Of a stretch of DNA of 32,564 bases, positions 1 to 8,132 are shown one piece after another (positions within the stretch are counted from its first letter, which is position 1; every line of letters begins with the position of its first letter). Source of the stretch: Anaerolineales bacterium (GTDB taxonomy: Bacteria; Chloroflexota; Anaerolineae; Anaerolineales; UBA4823); assembly GCA_020061105.1 (NCBI GenBank), contig JAGUYW010000066.1, positions 1 to 32,564 on the forward strand. The letters are read 5' to 3'. The notes beneath the pieces were generated by a model that saw nothing but the letters and a program-made list of their open reading frames with translations, was not told the origin of the DNA and made no database searches. The translations under genes were made by a program, and so were the position numbers.

Positions 1-1389
1 CCGCGCCACACCCTCTACCTGGTGTGTGAAGGCGGCGAGGCGGCGGCCATCCCGGTGCATGCCTTGCCGGAGAGCGATGGCCCGACTGGGGGAGTTCCTT
101 TGGCTAGAGTCTCGTTGTTGCGAGAGAACAATCGCCTGGCGGGGATGTTTGCCCAACCGCCGCGCAGTCGCGAGGCTGGCAGCAATGGAGAAGGGGTGGG
201 TTTCGTATTGACTGCTTCGGCGCAGGGATTGTTGAAGAAATCGGCTCTCAGCGAACTGCCGGGCGCTTCGGCCAACTTGTTTACGCTGACGCGCGTGAAC
301 GAAGGCGACCGCCTGGGTTGGCTGCAGATCAGCAATGGCAACAATGAAATTATATTAGTGTCGTCGAGCGGGATGGCGATTCGCTTTAGCGAAGAAGAAG
401 TCCGCCCGATGGGATTGGTCTCTGCCGGGGTGATGGGCATGAAACTCGGCCCGGGAGAAGAATTGTGCGGCATGTTGGTTTTACCGGCGCAGGGTGAGGT
501 ATTCCTGGCGGCGACAGACGGCAGCGCCAAGCGTGTGCTGATTGACCAGTTCCCGCGCCAGGGGCGTCATGGGCAAGGGGTGGTGGCTTGGAAATTACCC
601 GTGGGCGTCAGTGTGGCCGGGATGGCAGCCGGCAGGGGCAGCGAAAAAGTGATCTTGCACCTGAAAAAGTTGGCGGCCAAATCTTTGCGCATAGACGATG
701 CTCCGCTGCAAAGCCGGACAGCGCGTGGCAGCGCGGTGGTTGAAGTAAAACCCGGCGATGCTGTAACACGCGTGACCAAGGTGGATGAGGGTGGGAAGAG
801 CGCAGATAGCACGAAAGGTTCACCGAAAGGCAGGGGCAAGAGCGGAGCTGAAGGAACAACAAAGACACGCGCAACAAAACCGTCATCCGGCGCAGGCGCG
901 CCGAAAGCCGCTGCACCGAAAACCGATAGACCCTCAACGCGCGCCGGTAAAGCAGTGGATAGCCAGGCAAGTGCTGAGAAGCGTAGGACCAGCAAAGCTA
1001 CAAAGGTGAGCAAAACTGCGGTTCAAGCGCCGCCGGCGAAAGCGCGAGTCCAAAAGTCATCGGATAGCGGCACAGCGGCTAAGAAAATCGCGACCAGTAA
1101 GACAGCCACAGGCAGGTCAGCTGCTGCCAAGCCTCCTGCAACAACCACGACGACCAAGGGGCGCGCTGCCAAAACACCAGACCCCAAAGCTTCAGCCTCG
1201 AAAGCGCCCACTGCGAAGAAAAGCGCTGTAAAAACCCCTGCCAAGCAGACCGGTGCAGCTAAGGCATCTACCACCAGAAAGACGACCAGTAAGGCGCCTG
1301 CAACGCGATCGCCTACGAGCAAATCGACAAAATCTAAGACGACCAAGAAACCGGCGGCGAAGAAAAAACCTCCAGCCGCTTCAACCTAG
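1..1389 (+). CDS. gyrA: DNA gyrase subunit A, C-terminal part with long basic tail (5' end outside window)
   Basis: The reading frame is open from the first base, so the N-terminal cleavage domain and most of the protein lie upstream. The first ~255 visible residues look like the end of the GyrA C-terminal beta-pinwheel, which wraps DNA: repeated blade-like elements such as GFVLTASAQG, ILVSSSGMAIRF, VFLAATDGSAKR and a GyrA-box-like RQGRHGQGVV. From about base 780 to the stop the protein turns into roughly 200 residues of Lys/Ala/Thr/Ser/Pro low complexity with recurring KTxxK, AAKK and TSKA units, like a eukaryotic histone H1 tail. Ordinary GyrA tails are short and often acidic, so this one is unusual. 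ParC is the alternative, but most bacteria of this group have only gyrase and the GyrA-like boxes favour gyrA. The family assignment is fairly sure; the role of the tail is unknown. Confidence 0.78.
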   Translation, partial: PRHTLYLVCEGGEAAAIPVHALPESDGPTGGVPLARVSLLRENNRLAGMFAQPPRSREAGSNGEGVGFVLTASAQGLLKKSALSELPGASANLFTLTRVNEGDRLGWLQISNGNNEIILVSSSGMAIRFSEEEVRPMGLVSAGVMGMKLGPGEELCGMLVLPAQGEVFLAATDGSAKRVLIDQFPRQGRHGQGVVAWKLPVGVSVAGMAAGRGSEKVILHLKKLAAKSLRIDDAPLQSRTARGSAVVEVKPGDAVTRVTKVDEGGKSADSTKGSPKGRGKSGAEGTTKTRATKPSSGAGAPKAAAPKTDRPSTRAGKAVDSQASAEKRRTSKATKVSKTAVQAPPAKARVQKSSDSGTAAKKIATSKTATGRSAAAKPPATTTTTKGRAAKTPDPKASASKAPTAKKSAVKTPAKQTGAAKASTTRKTTSKAPATRSPTSKSTKSKTTKKPAAKKKPPAAST

Positions 1390-1533
1390 AATTTCGGATA
1401 TGGTTGACGATTCACTGGCATGCTGCTTGTTGAGTAAGATGCCATCCAAGGGTAGATGGAATTGACTTTGCGACCTCTTGTCGGATTGCTCCCCTTGCTC
1501 CGCCGGTTCTCCGTAAGACTATTCGGGTATTTT

Positions 1534-1563
1534 TTGAGAAAATAATGGGCTTGTACCTATAAT
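1534..1563 (+). promoter_or_regulatory. sigma-70-type promoter for the CSLREA protein
   Basis: A -35-like TTGAGA (1534-1539) is followed after 18 bases by a perfect TATAAT (1558-1563). Transcription would start near 1570, about 100 bases before the GTG start codon. The same two hexamers with the same 18-base spacer recur at 17652-17681. Confidence 0.6.
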
Positions 1564-1668
1564 AGATTGACCCATTTCGTGCAAAGTGGATATTATTTAG
1601 CGATTATTTAACGCTAGCGCGATATGATCTCCTTATCAACTGTCAACTGGATCATAGGAGAAAATATC

Positions 1669-2997
1669 GTGAAAATGCGGTTTATTCATTGGATTGCGAT
1701 CATCAGTTTTATTGCTCCTTTCTTTGGGTACAATCATTCGGATTTTCGACAATCAACGAAGGCGATCAATACTACCATTACAGTCTCGACCTTTATCGAC
1801 GTGATCGATAGCGGGGACGGCTTATGCAGCTTGCGAGAAGCGGTTGTTGCGGCAAACACCAACAGCCCTTCTGGGGCGCAGGCAGGCGAGTGTCCGGCTG
1901 GCTCTCCGGGTGCAGATGTTATCGAACTTCCGCCGGGAGTGTACACGTTGACGATAGCGGGCGAGGATGAAGGGAATGCACAAACTGGCGACCTGGATAT
2001 TGTTGGGGATCTGGAAATAACCACCACCAGTGGCCTGGCAGTCATCGATGCACAGCAACTGGACCGGATCTTTGATATCAAAGGCATCACGCATGTCACA
2101 CTGCGTAATTTGAAGCTGATCAATGGTTCTGTAACTGGAACAGATCCGGGAGAGATGGCCGGTGGGGCGGTCAAACAAAACGCTGCTTTGGGGTCTTTGC
2201 AAATCTACAACAGCGTCTTCGAGAACAACGAATCGGTAGATGACCCTGCCTTTGGCCTGGGAGGCGGGGCGATTTTCGCCATCGGCGCGCTCACTGTCGA
2301 AGAAAGCACATTTACCAATAACCGAGCTGTGTATGGAGGCGGGGCAATTAACGCATATAACAGTGAGAATCTCTCATCGGTGAAGCGGAGCCTTTTTCGT
2401 GGAAATTTTGCGTCTCGGGGAGGGGCGATCTATAACAGCCATAACCTGAGTATTCAGAACAGTACATTTTCGATGAACAGCGCGGTCTTTGGTGGAGCGT
2501 TGATGGGGTACGAGCGAATATTGGGGATCAGTTTTAGCACCATTGTATATAACCAGGCTTCCACATCTGGGGCAGGGATTTATAGCACCCATCTACCAAC
2601 GATTACCCTGGAAGCGAATATCCTCTCCGGAAATGTGCTTTCTAACACAACCACTTTGGCAAACTGCCAGCTTGGGGTAGCTCTGCAACCCGGGCAGCAT
2701 AACTACGAAGACGCCAGCACCTGCTCCTTCAATGGTTCGCCGAACCACAATTCGGTTTCTATTATGTTGGGGCCACTGGCGGATTGGGGCGGGCCAACCA
2801 TGACGCACCCACTCATACAGGGAAGCCCATTGATCGACGGCGCTCCCAGCGTATATTGCCCCACGGTCGACCAGCGGAACTATCCTCGCCCCTTGGATGG
2901 CGATGGGGATGCGCTGGCTGTTTGCGACCCCGGGGCGTTTGAACTGGATGATAAAACAGAAGTGCAGATGATTTACCTGCCACTGATCCTGAGATAG
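1669..2997 (+). CDS. Secreted CSLREA-motif parallel beta-helix protein
   Basis: A 442-residue exported protein. I chose the GTG at 1669 because AGGAG (1656-1660) sits 8 bases before it; an in-frame ATG at 1624 lacks a ribosome site. The N-terminus is a signal peptide (basic MKMR, then a hydrophobic stretch ending near FFG). Residues ~36-65 carry the CSLREA motif (C53), found at the N-terminus of many bacterial surface proteins. Residues ~110-380 form short GGAI/GGGAI plus NSTFxxNxA repeats typical of right-handed parallel beta-helix (Pectin-lyase-like) proteins, followed by the CDPGAFEL element common in CSLREA proteins. The protein ends in IYLPLILR, a hydrophobic-basic tail also seen in modified form on the secreted protein at 11354. 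The function is unknown; it is probably a surface adhesin or carbohydrate-contacting protein. It is monocistronic, with its own promoter and terminator. Confidence 0.82.
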   Translation: MKMRFIHWIAIISFIAPFFGYNHSDFRQSTKAINTTITVSTFIDVIDSGDGLCSLREAVVAANTNSPSGAQAGECPAGSPGADVIELPPGVYTLTIAGEDEGNAQTGDLDIVGDLEITTTSGLAVIDAQQLDRIFDIKGITHVTLRNLKLINGSVTGTDPGEMAGGAVKQNAALGSLQIYNSVFENNESVDDPAFGLGGGAIFAIGALTVEESTFTNNRAVYGGGAINAYNSENLSSVKRSLFRGNFASRGGAIYNSHNLSIQNSTFSMNSAVFGGALMGYERILGISFSTIVYNQASTSGAGIYSTHLPTITLEANILSGNVLSNTTTLANCQLGVALQPGQHNYEDASTCSFNGSPNHNSVSIMLGPLADWGGPTMTHPLIQGSPLIDGAPSVYCPTVDQRNYPRPLDGDGDALAVCDPGAFELDDKTEVQMIYLPLILR

Positions 2998-3012
2998 GTG
3001 GTTATTCTTATC

Positions 3013-3050
3013 GGGCGGCGCTCTGATGGGCGCCGCCCAGAGCGGGTTTT
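3013..3050 (+). terminator. Rho-independent terminator after the CSLREA protein gene
   Basis: Two overlapping hairpins are possible. GGGCGGCGC (3013-3021) pairs with 3030-3038. Alternatively CGCTCTG (3019-3025) pairs with CAGAGCG (3038-3044), which is followed by GGTTTT. The second is the better-placed terminator form because the T-run comes directly after its stem. Confidence 0.6.
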
Positions 3051-3090
3051 GCCTTGCGGTGGTAGACCAGCGCGGCTTTCTATGACCGGG

Positions 3091-4284
3091 CTAATGATTG
3101 TCCTTAATAAATCGTAATGGATCGATGAAATGGGCAACTACCTGGCGCATGATCGAGTTCCTGGCGCTGGAATAGGCGCGCGAACTGTAGCCGCCGAAAG
3201 AGGAACGCCAGGCGCTCAGATCAGGCCAGTAAGCCGGGCGTTTTTTCAAAATGTCGGTATAGCTGATGTCAAAATGCAAGTGCCAGCCGGAGGTCGCCCC
3301 GGCGGCCAGCCCGATGCCGCCGATGTGTTGGCCACGATGCACGGTCTGGCCGGCGCGCGCCAGGATATCCGGTTCGACATGCCCGTAACGCGAATACACC
3401 ATCTGGGACTGTAAACTGCCATCGGCCTGGGCCACTAAACCGCTGGCGTGTTCGATGACGATAATGTAACCCCAACTTCCGGCTTTGCCGGCATAGGTTA
3501 CCAGGCCATCGCCAATTGCGTAAATTGGTTTGCCCTTGTCGGCAGAGCTGACACCTGGCAGGTTGAGATCGGCGCCAGTGTGGTAGCCGTAACTGTACCA
3601 GAACAGGAATGGGTTGGCGTCAAACCAGTCGCCTGCCCAGACCGGGTATTTACCCCACAGGTAACGACCAGTGGGGAAAGGACCTTGCCGTTCTTCTGGA
3701 GCGCCGACGGGCGAGTCGAAGCGCCCGGTGGATTGACTGTCAGGTTGCGTGTCATCTTCACCGGGCTGTTTTGTGAGAGGAACAAAGCGCACCGGACCAA
3801 AGGAAATTTCAGTGGGGGGCTCTTCGCGGGTAATGTCTAACTGGCGAACTCGCCCGATGTGGGGGTGGCGGCCTGGCTCGAGGTAATATTCTCCCAGCGA
3901 ATACCAGACATCGTACAATTCGTTCATATCCACCAACACCATTTGCTCTTCCAGGTGCTGCCCGCCGGTTTCGGTCGGGCGTACACCCGTGGCGATCACA
4001 AAGACAGCTCGCTGGGTAGTAGCGTGTACTCCGGGTACAAAAGTCTCCACCCGGTAGCGACCCGCTGGGGCGTCGCTCGGCAACAGGTGATCGACCGCGA
4101 CTTCAGCCTGCTCGTTGCTCTTGCGCAGCCAGATCTTGTAGCTAAGTCGGCGCAAAGGGTCGTAACGTTGAAAAGTCTGCCAGGCGCGCTCGAGCTTCTC
4201 GCGCCGTTCTGGGTCGCCTTGATCGAAATATTCAACAAAAAAATGCAGAGGGTCTTCATTAAAAATGTAAAGGGTATCTGTCAC
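3091..4284 (-). CDS. M23-family metallopeptidase with N-terminal golvesin-like region
   Basis: A 397-residue protein starting at a GTG (4284) that lies 6 bases after GAGGAG; an upstream in-frame GTG at 4344 has no such site. The C-terminal half is an M23 (lysostaphin/LytM-like) zinc peptidase domain that would cut peptidoglycan cross-bridges. Zinc ligands are H235 and D239 (HTGAD) and H337 of HLHFD, with H302 (YGH) and H335 as the other active-site histidines. Residues ~70-170 contain GRYRVETFVPGVHATT and a W-x-x-LG-x-Y-x-L segment resembling the golvesin C-terminal (Xly-type) carbohydrate-binding domain; this is a looser match. No signal peptide is visible at either possible start, which is odd for a wall-acting enzyme. 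The upstream neighbour is divergent and the gene stands alone. Confidence 0.8.
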   Translation of the reverse strand: MTDTLYIFNEDPLHFFVEYFDQGDPERREKLERAWQTFQRYDPLRRLSYKIWLRKSNEQAEVAVDHLLPSDAPAGRYRVETFVPGVHATTQRAVFVIATGVRPTETGGQHLEEQMVLVDMNELYDVWYSLGEYYLEPGRHPHIGRVRQLDITREEPPTEISFGPVRFVPLTKQPGEDDTQPDSQSTGRFDSPVGAPEERQGPFPTGRYLWGKYPVWAGDWFDANPFLFWYSYGYHTGADLNLPGVSSADKGKPIYAIGDGLVTYAGKAGSWGYIIVIEHASGLVAQADGSLQSQMVYSRYGHVEPDILARAGQTVHRGQHIGGIGLAAGATSGWHLHFDISYTDILKKRPAYWPDLSAWRSSFGGYSSRAYSSARNSIMRQVVAHFIDPLRFIKDNH

Positions 4285-4544
4285 CGGTTGCTCCTCGTGG
4301 GTCGTTTCTGAAGCGCTGAATTGTGAGTAGCCAGGAATCAACACCAGTTCTTCAGATATTCGCTAACCTGATCTTATAGTTACAAGATTCGTTCCAGTTC
4401 AGGAAAATATTTGATGTAAATACCCCGTCTTACCAACCAGGAACAGATCACCGATTGTCGTATCCCTTCTCAATGTATGGGTATATAATCAAAGTAAGAG
4501 AATGCACCTGGGATGATCCGGGCAACTCGAAAGGAGGCATTGCT

Positions 4545-5159
4545 ATGGAAACTCAGAAATCTGGCTTCAATCGTATTCTGTTAATTGCAGTGATTGTGCT
4601 TTACGTGTTAACCGTCACTGCCTTTACTTTGACAAACCTGGCGGCAGACCCTGGCTTTGAAGTGGGTTGGGTAATGCTGCTGAATATCCTGATCCTGTCG
4701 ATTCCCCTGGTGTTATTGTATGGGTCGCTCTATCTCCTGATTGTCGCCTGGCGCGAGCATCACAATTCCGGGCAGATCAACCCACGGCTGTCCAAAGTTA
4801 TTCACTGGGCGCCGAGAATTGCTGCCATTCTGATCATTTTCTTCACCAGCCTGTTTTCGCTGGATATCTTCGAGATGGAGGTATCTCCATTGGAGTTGCT
4901 GGTTGGCTTCCTGATCCATAATATTCCATCGATAACGATGATTGTGCTGCTGATCTTGGCCTGGAAACGCCCGGTGGTGGGTTTTGTGGCTTTTCTGGCG
5001 GTGGCTGCGCTCTTTACGTTGGTTTTTGTGCGCGATCTTTACACTCTACCGAATCTATTGCTGTTTGCGTTTCCAATGCTGCTCATCGCAGGCTTGTTTT
5101 ACGCCGACTGGAAATGGCTGCAACCACAATTGCCGGGACGCATTGACGCTGCCGCTTAA
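4545..5159 (+). CDS. Polytopic membrane protein of unknown function
   Basis: I do not recognise this 204-residue protein. The start is set by AAAGGAGG ending 7 bases before the ATG at 4545; the open frame extends upstream but lacks another convincing ribosome site. About six hydrophobic segments can be seen, beginning with ILLIAVIVLYVLTVTAF, then VMLLNILILSIPLVLLYGS, IAAILIIFFTSLFSL, and three more to the C-terminus. The loops are short and there are no conserved polar motifs that suggest transport or catalysis. A TATAAT at 4484-4489 may be its -10 element, but no matching -35 is seen at normal distance. It is flanked by the divergent M23 peptidase gene and by kynureninase, neither obviously related. 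Confidence 0.7.
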   Translation: METQKSGFNRILLIAVIVLYVLTVTAFTLTNLAADPGFEVGWVMLLNILILSIPLVLLYGSLYLLIVAWREHHNSGQINPRLSKVIHWAPRIAAILIIFFTSLFSLDIFEMEVSPLELLVGFLIHNIPSITMIVLLILAWKRPVVGFVAFLAVAALFTLVFVRDLYTLPNLLLFAFPMLLIAGLFYADWKWLQPQLPGRIDAAA

Positions 5160-5331
5160 CTCAGCAGCGGGAGGCAATCACCGGTTTCCCGGCTTGTGAA
5201 ATTGTACGAGCAGGCAGAAACCCCCCGTTTCATTCGCTCACCCTGGGCAGCGAAAGGTTTGGCTTTATAATTTTAGGAAACCATGAAAATCCTGTTTCAC
5301 AATCCAGTTAGCCAACCAGAGTGGAGTCTCG

Positions 5332-6615
5332 ATGGAACTTAACCCTACTGATTTATCCTACGCACAAGAAATGGATCAACAAGACAAACTGGCTCATTTT
5401 CGAAGCCAGTTTGTAATTTCCGAACCGGATACGATCTACCTGGATGGAAATTCGCTTGGGCGTTTGCCTGCGTCTACCATGCCCCTGCTGCAAAAGGTGA
5501 TCGAGCAGCAGTGGGGCGAGCGCCTGATCCGCTCTTGGAACGAAGGCTGGATGGATACCCAGGCGCGCCTGGGAGCGAAAATCGCTGGCTTGATTGGGGC
5601 GCAGCCCGACGAGGTATTGGTAGCCGATTCGACGTCTCTAAACCTGTTCAAGCTGGCGACGGCGGCTTTGCGCGCCCGACCAGGTCGCACCACGGTCATC
5701 AGTGATGAATTCAACTTTCCTTCCGACCTGTATATCTTGCAGGGCGTCATCGATTTACTCGGCAACCAACACGAGTTGCAAATTATTCGCTCAAAGGATG
5801 GCTTAACCATCGATCCACAGGCGGTGCAAGATAGCCTGAACGAACACACGGCTCTACTGAGCCTGACCCACGTGGCTTTCAAAAGCGCCTATATGTATGA
5901 CATGGCGCGCATCACCGAAATGGCGCAGCAGGCAGGCGCGTGGATGTTGTGGGATCTCAGTCATTCGGTCGGCGCAGTTCCGCTGGACCTGAAAGGCTGT
6001 AATGCTGACCTGGCGATTGGCTGCACCTATAAATACCTGAACGGCGGCCCTGGCGCGCCGGCGTTTTTGTATGTTCGTCGAGACTTGCAGGCGCAACTGC
6101 TGCAGCCAGTGTGGGGTTGGTTTGCCGCCAAGCGCCCCTTTGATTTCGATTTGCAATTCGAAGCTGCCCCAGATATTGGGCGCTATAAAGTCGGCTCGCC
6201 GCCGATGCTCTCGATGTTGGCGATCGAGCCATCGCTGGAATTGTTCGAGCAAGCCGGAATGGCGCAGCTGCGGGAAAAAAGCGTTCAGCAAACTGAATAC
6301 CTGATTCACCTGGCGGAGCAGTGGCTGCTGCCGCTCGGTTTCAGCCTGGGATCGCCGCGCCAGCCTGGATTGCGCGGCTCGCATGTTTCGCTGCGCCATC
6401 CAGAGGCTTACCGCATCAACCGCGCCTTGATCGAGGCGGAAGCGCCTGCAGTGCGGGTGATTCCTGATTTTCGCGCGCCGGATAATACCCGCCTGGGAAT
6501 TACGCCGCTCTACACCACGTATGTTGAAATCTGGCGCGCAATGCAATGCATGCGCCAGGTGACGGAAGAGCGCCTATACGAACGGTTTTCGAGCGAGCGG
6601 CTGCCAGTGACATAA
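5332..6615 (+). CDS. kynU: Kynureninase
   Basis: A 427-residue PLP enzyme of fold type I that cleaves L-kynurenine to anthranilate and alanine (or 3-hydroxykynurenine to 3-hydroxyanthranilate) in tryptophan breakdown or de novo NAD synthesis. Family hallmarks are YLDGNSLGRLP near residue 36, the W-x-x-x-LI-x-x-WN-x-x-W segment at 61-73, NFPSDLY at 128-134, the PLP-contacting D208 and H211 (WDLSHSVGAVPLDL), and the Schiff-base lysine K234 in YKYLNGGPG. The length is normal for the family. GGAG (5323-5326) lies 5 bases before the ATG. No other kynurenine-pathway gene (kynA, kynB, haao) is nearby, so the gene appears to act with partners encoded elsewhere. A TATAAT at 5266-5271 is a possible -10 element. 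Confidence 0.92.
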   Translation: MELNPTDLSYAQEMDQQDKLAHFRSQFVISEPDTIYLDGNSLGRLPASTMPLLQKVIEQQWGERLIRSWNEGWMDTQARLGAKIAGLIGAQPDEVLVADSTSLNLFKLATAALRARPGRTTVISDEFNFPSDLYILQGVIDLLGNQHELQIIRSKDGLTIDPQAVQDSLNEHTALLSLTHVAFKSAYMYDMARITEMAQQAGAWMLWDLSHSVGAVPLDLKGCNADLAIGCTYKYLNGGPGAPAFLYVRRDLQAQLLQPVWGWFAAKRPFDFDLQFEAAPDIGRYKVGSPPMLSMLAIEPSLELFEQAGMAQLREKSVQQTEYLIHLAEQWLLPLGFSLGSPRQPGLRGSHVSLRHPEAYRINRALIEAEAPAVRVIPDFRAPDNTRLGITPLYTTYVEIWRAMQCMRQVTEERLYERFSSERLPVT

Positions 6616-6777
6616 GAGTGGATTTTTCACTTATTATTTATCGTACGCGGCTGGTTGTATGGCAAAATTGATTTGAAAGACCATTGGTTCCTTCGCTTAT
6701 TTTTAGGTTGGCGCAACCCGTCGAAATGTAACACAATGAATGCCGTGCTGCGCCAGCGGTGATTGAGGTGATGATTT

Positions 6778-8106
6778 ATGTGCGATACTCTTGTAGCAAC
6801 TCCAGATGCAACCGCTGACGGCGTGATGTTGTTTGCCAAGAATTCTGACCGCGAGCCTAACGAAGCCCAGCATGTGCTGCTGGTTGCAGCGGCAGACCAT
6901 GAACCTGGCGCCAGGGTTCGATGTACTTACATCGAAATACCACAGGTTGCCCATACCCACGCCGTGATGCTCTCCAAACCATTCTGGATGTGGGGGGCGG
7001 AGATGGGGGTCAACGAGCATGGCGTTGCCATCGGCAACGAAGCGATATTCAGCAAGGTGGCTGCCAACCAGCAACCGGCGTTGTTGGGGATGGATTTGCT
7101 ACGCCTGGGATTGGAGCGCGCCGCCAGCGCTGAAGCCGCTTTGCAGGTCATCACCAGCCTGCTGGAGCAATATGGTCAGGGCGGCAACGCTGGCTTTACT
7201 CACTCGCTCTATTACCACAATTCGTTTTTGATTGCCGATCCTCAAGAAGCCTGGGTGCTCGAGACAGTCGATCGCCATTGGGCAGCCAAAAAAGTGCACG
7301 GGGTGTACAGCATTTCGAACTGCCTGACGCTGGGCAATGATTTCGATCGCTTTTCACCAGAACTGGTATCCTTCGCAGTTGGCAAGGGCTGGTGCAAAGG
7401 CAGGGAAGATTTCGATTTTGCAGCCTGTTATTCGGACTTTCTCTACACGCGCTTCTCTGACAGCCGTAACCGCTGCGACCGCAGCGGTGGCTTGTTGCAT
7501 GAGCAGCGTGGCCAATTAGACGTTGCGGCTATGATGGCAGCGCTGCGCGATCACGGCGCAGCCGCCGGGGCAGATTGGCGACCGGACGACGGGTTGACCG
7601 GGGCGCAGGTCTGTATGCATGTTGGCTTTGGGCCGGTGCGCGTCAGCCAATCGGTCGGCTCGCAGGTTTCTCATCTGCATCCACAGCTCCCCACGCACTT
7701 CTTCACCGGAACTTCCGCGCCATGCACCAGCCTGTTCAAGCCAGCCTGGTTTGACGCGCCCTGGCCGGAGGAGACGCCGCCAACGGGCGTGTATGACCCA
7801 GGGACGCTTTTTTGGCGTCACGAACGCCTGCACCGCCAAACCTTGCGCGATTACGCAGCACGAATCGCTCGCTATGCACCGCAGCGCGACGAATTAGAGG
7901 CGAACTGGACGATCCAAGCGTTACAAAAAGACGTACAGCCGACCAGTGAGCGAGCAACTTTTGTGCGAGCGTGCTTCGAGCAGGGCAATGTGGCTGAAGA
8001 CGCCTGGCTGAATAGCATTCTTGGCGTCATGCCGTCCCGGCGCCCCGGGAGGCTGCATGCGACGGCCTGGAAGCAATTCGACCGCCAGGCGCAGATGCCA
8101 GGCTGA
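6778..8106 (+). CDS. Secernin-like C69-family hydrolase
   Basis: A 442-residue protein that closely resembles animal secernins and the bacterial C69 dipeptidases, which are N-terminal nucleophile hydrolases. The start Met is followed directly by C2 (MCDTLVA), which becomes the N-terminal catalytic cysteine once Met is removed. Other shared blocks are FAKNSDREPNE (residues 19-29), the CTYIEIPQV segment, the MWGAEMGVNEHGVAIGNEA block, LLGMDLLRLGLERA and LLEQYGQGGN. GAGGTGATG just upstream of the ATG at 6778 supports the start. No signal peptide is present, so it acts in the cytoplasm. The substrate cannot be read from sequence: dipeptidase activity is known for some C69 members, while secernin substrates are unsettled. 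It follows kynureninase by 162 bases and is probably transcribed separately. Confidence 0.85.
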   Translation: MCDTLVATPDATADGVMLFAKNSDREPNEAQHVLLVAAADHEPGARVRCTYIEIPQVAHTHAVMLSKPFWMWGAEMGVNEHGVAIGNEAIFSKVAANQQPALLGMDLLRLGLERAASAEAALQVITSLLEQYGQGGNAGFTHSLYYHNSFLIADPQEAWVLETVDRHWAAKKVHGVYSISNCLTLGNDFDRFSPELVSFAVGKGWCKGREDFDFAACYSDFLYTRFSDSRNRCDRSGGLLHEQRGQLDVAAMMAALRDHGAAAGADWRPDDGLTGAQVCMHVGFGPVRVSQSVGSQVSHLHPQLPTHFFTGTSAPCTSLFKPAWFDAPWPEETPPTGVYDPGTLFWRHERLHRQTLRDYAARIARYAPQRDELEANWTIQALQKDVQPTSERATFVRACFEQGNVAEDAWLNSILGVMPSRRPGRLHATAWKQFDRQAQMPG

Positions 8107-8132
8107 ACTCCGTCAGTCTCCTTTTCGAAGGT

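Noticed and set aside
785-1009. Basic small open frames within the Lys-rich tail of gyrA
   Set aside because: They are other-frame readings of the repetitive basic tail; no ribosome site and no independent motif.
1390-1668. Terminator after gyrA
   Set aside because: Only weak 4-5 bp inverted repeats (such as CCATC/GATGG near 1442) without a following T-run; nothing convincing.
5854-6546. A 230-codon minus-strand open frame opposite kynureninase
   Set aside because: It is antisense to conserved kynureninase sequence and shows only low-complexity residues.
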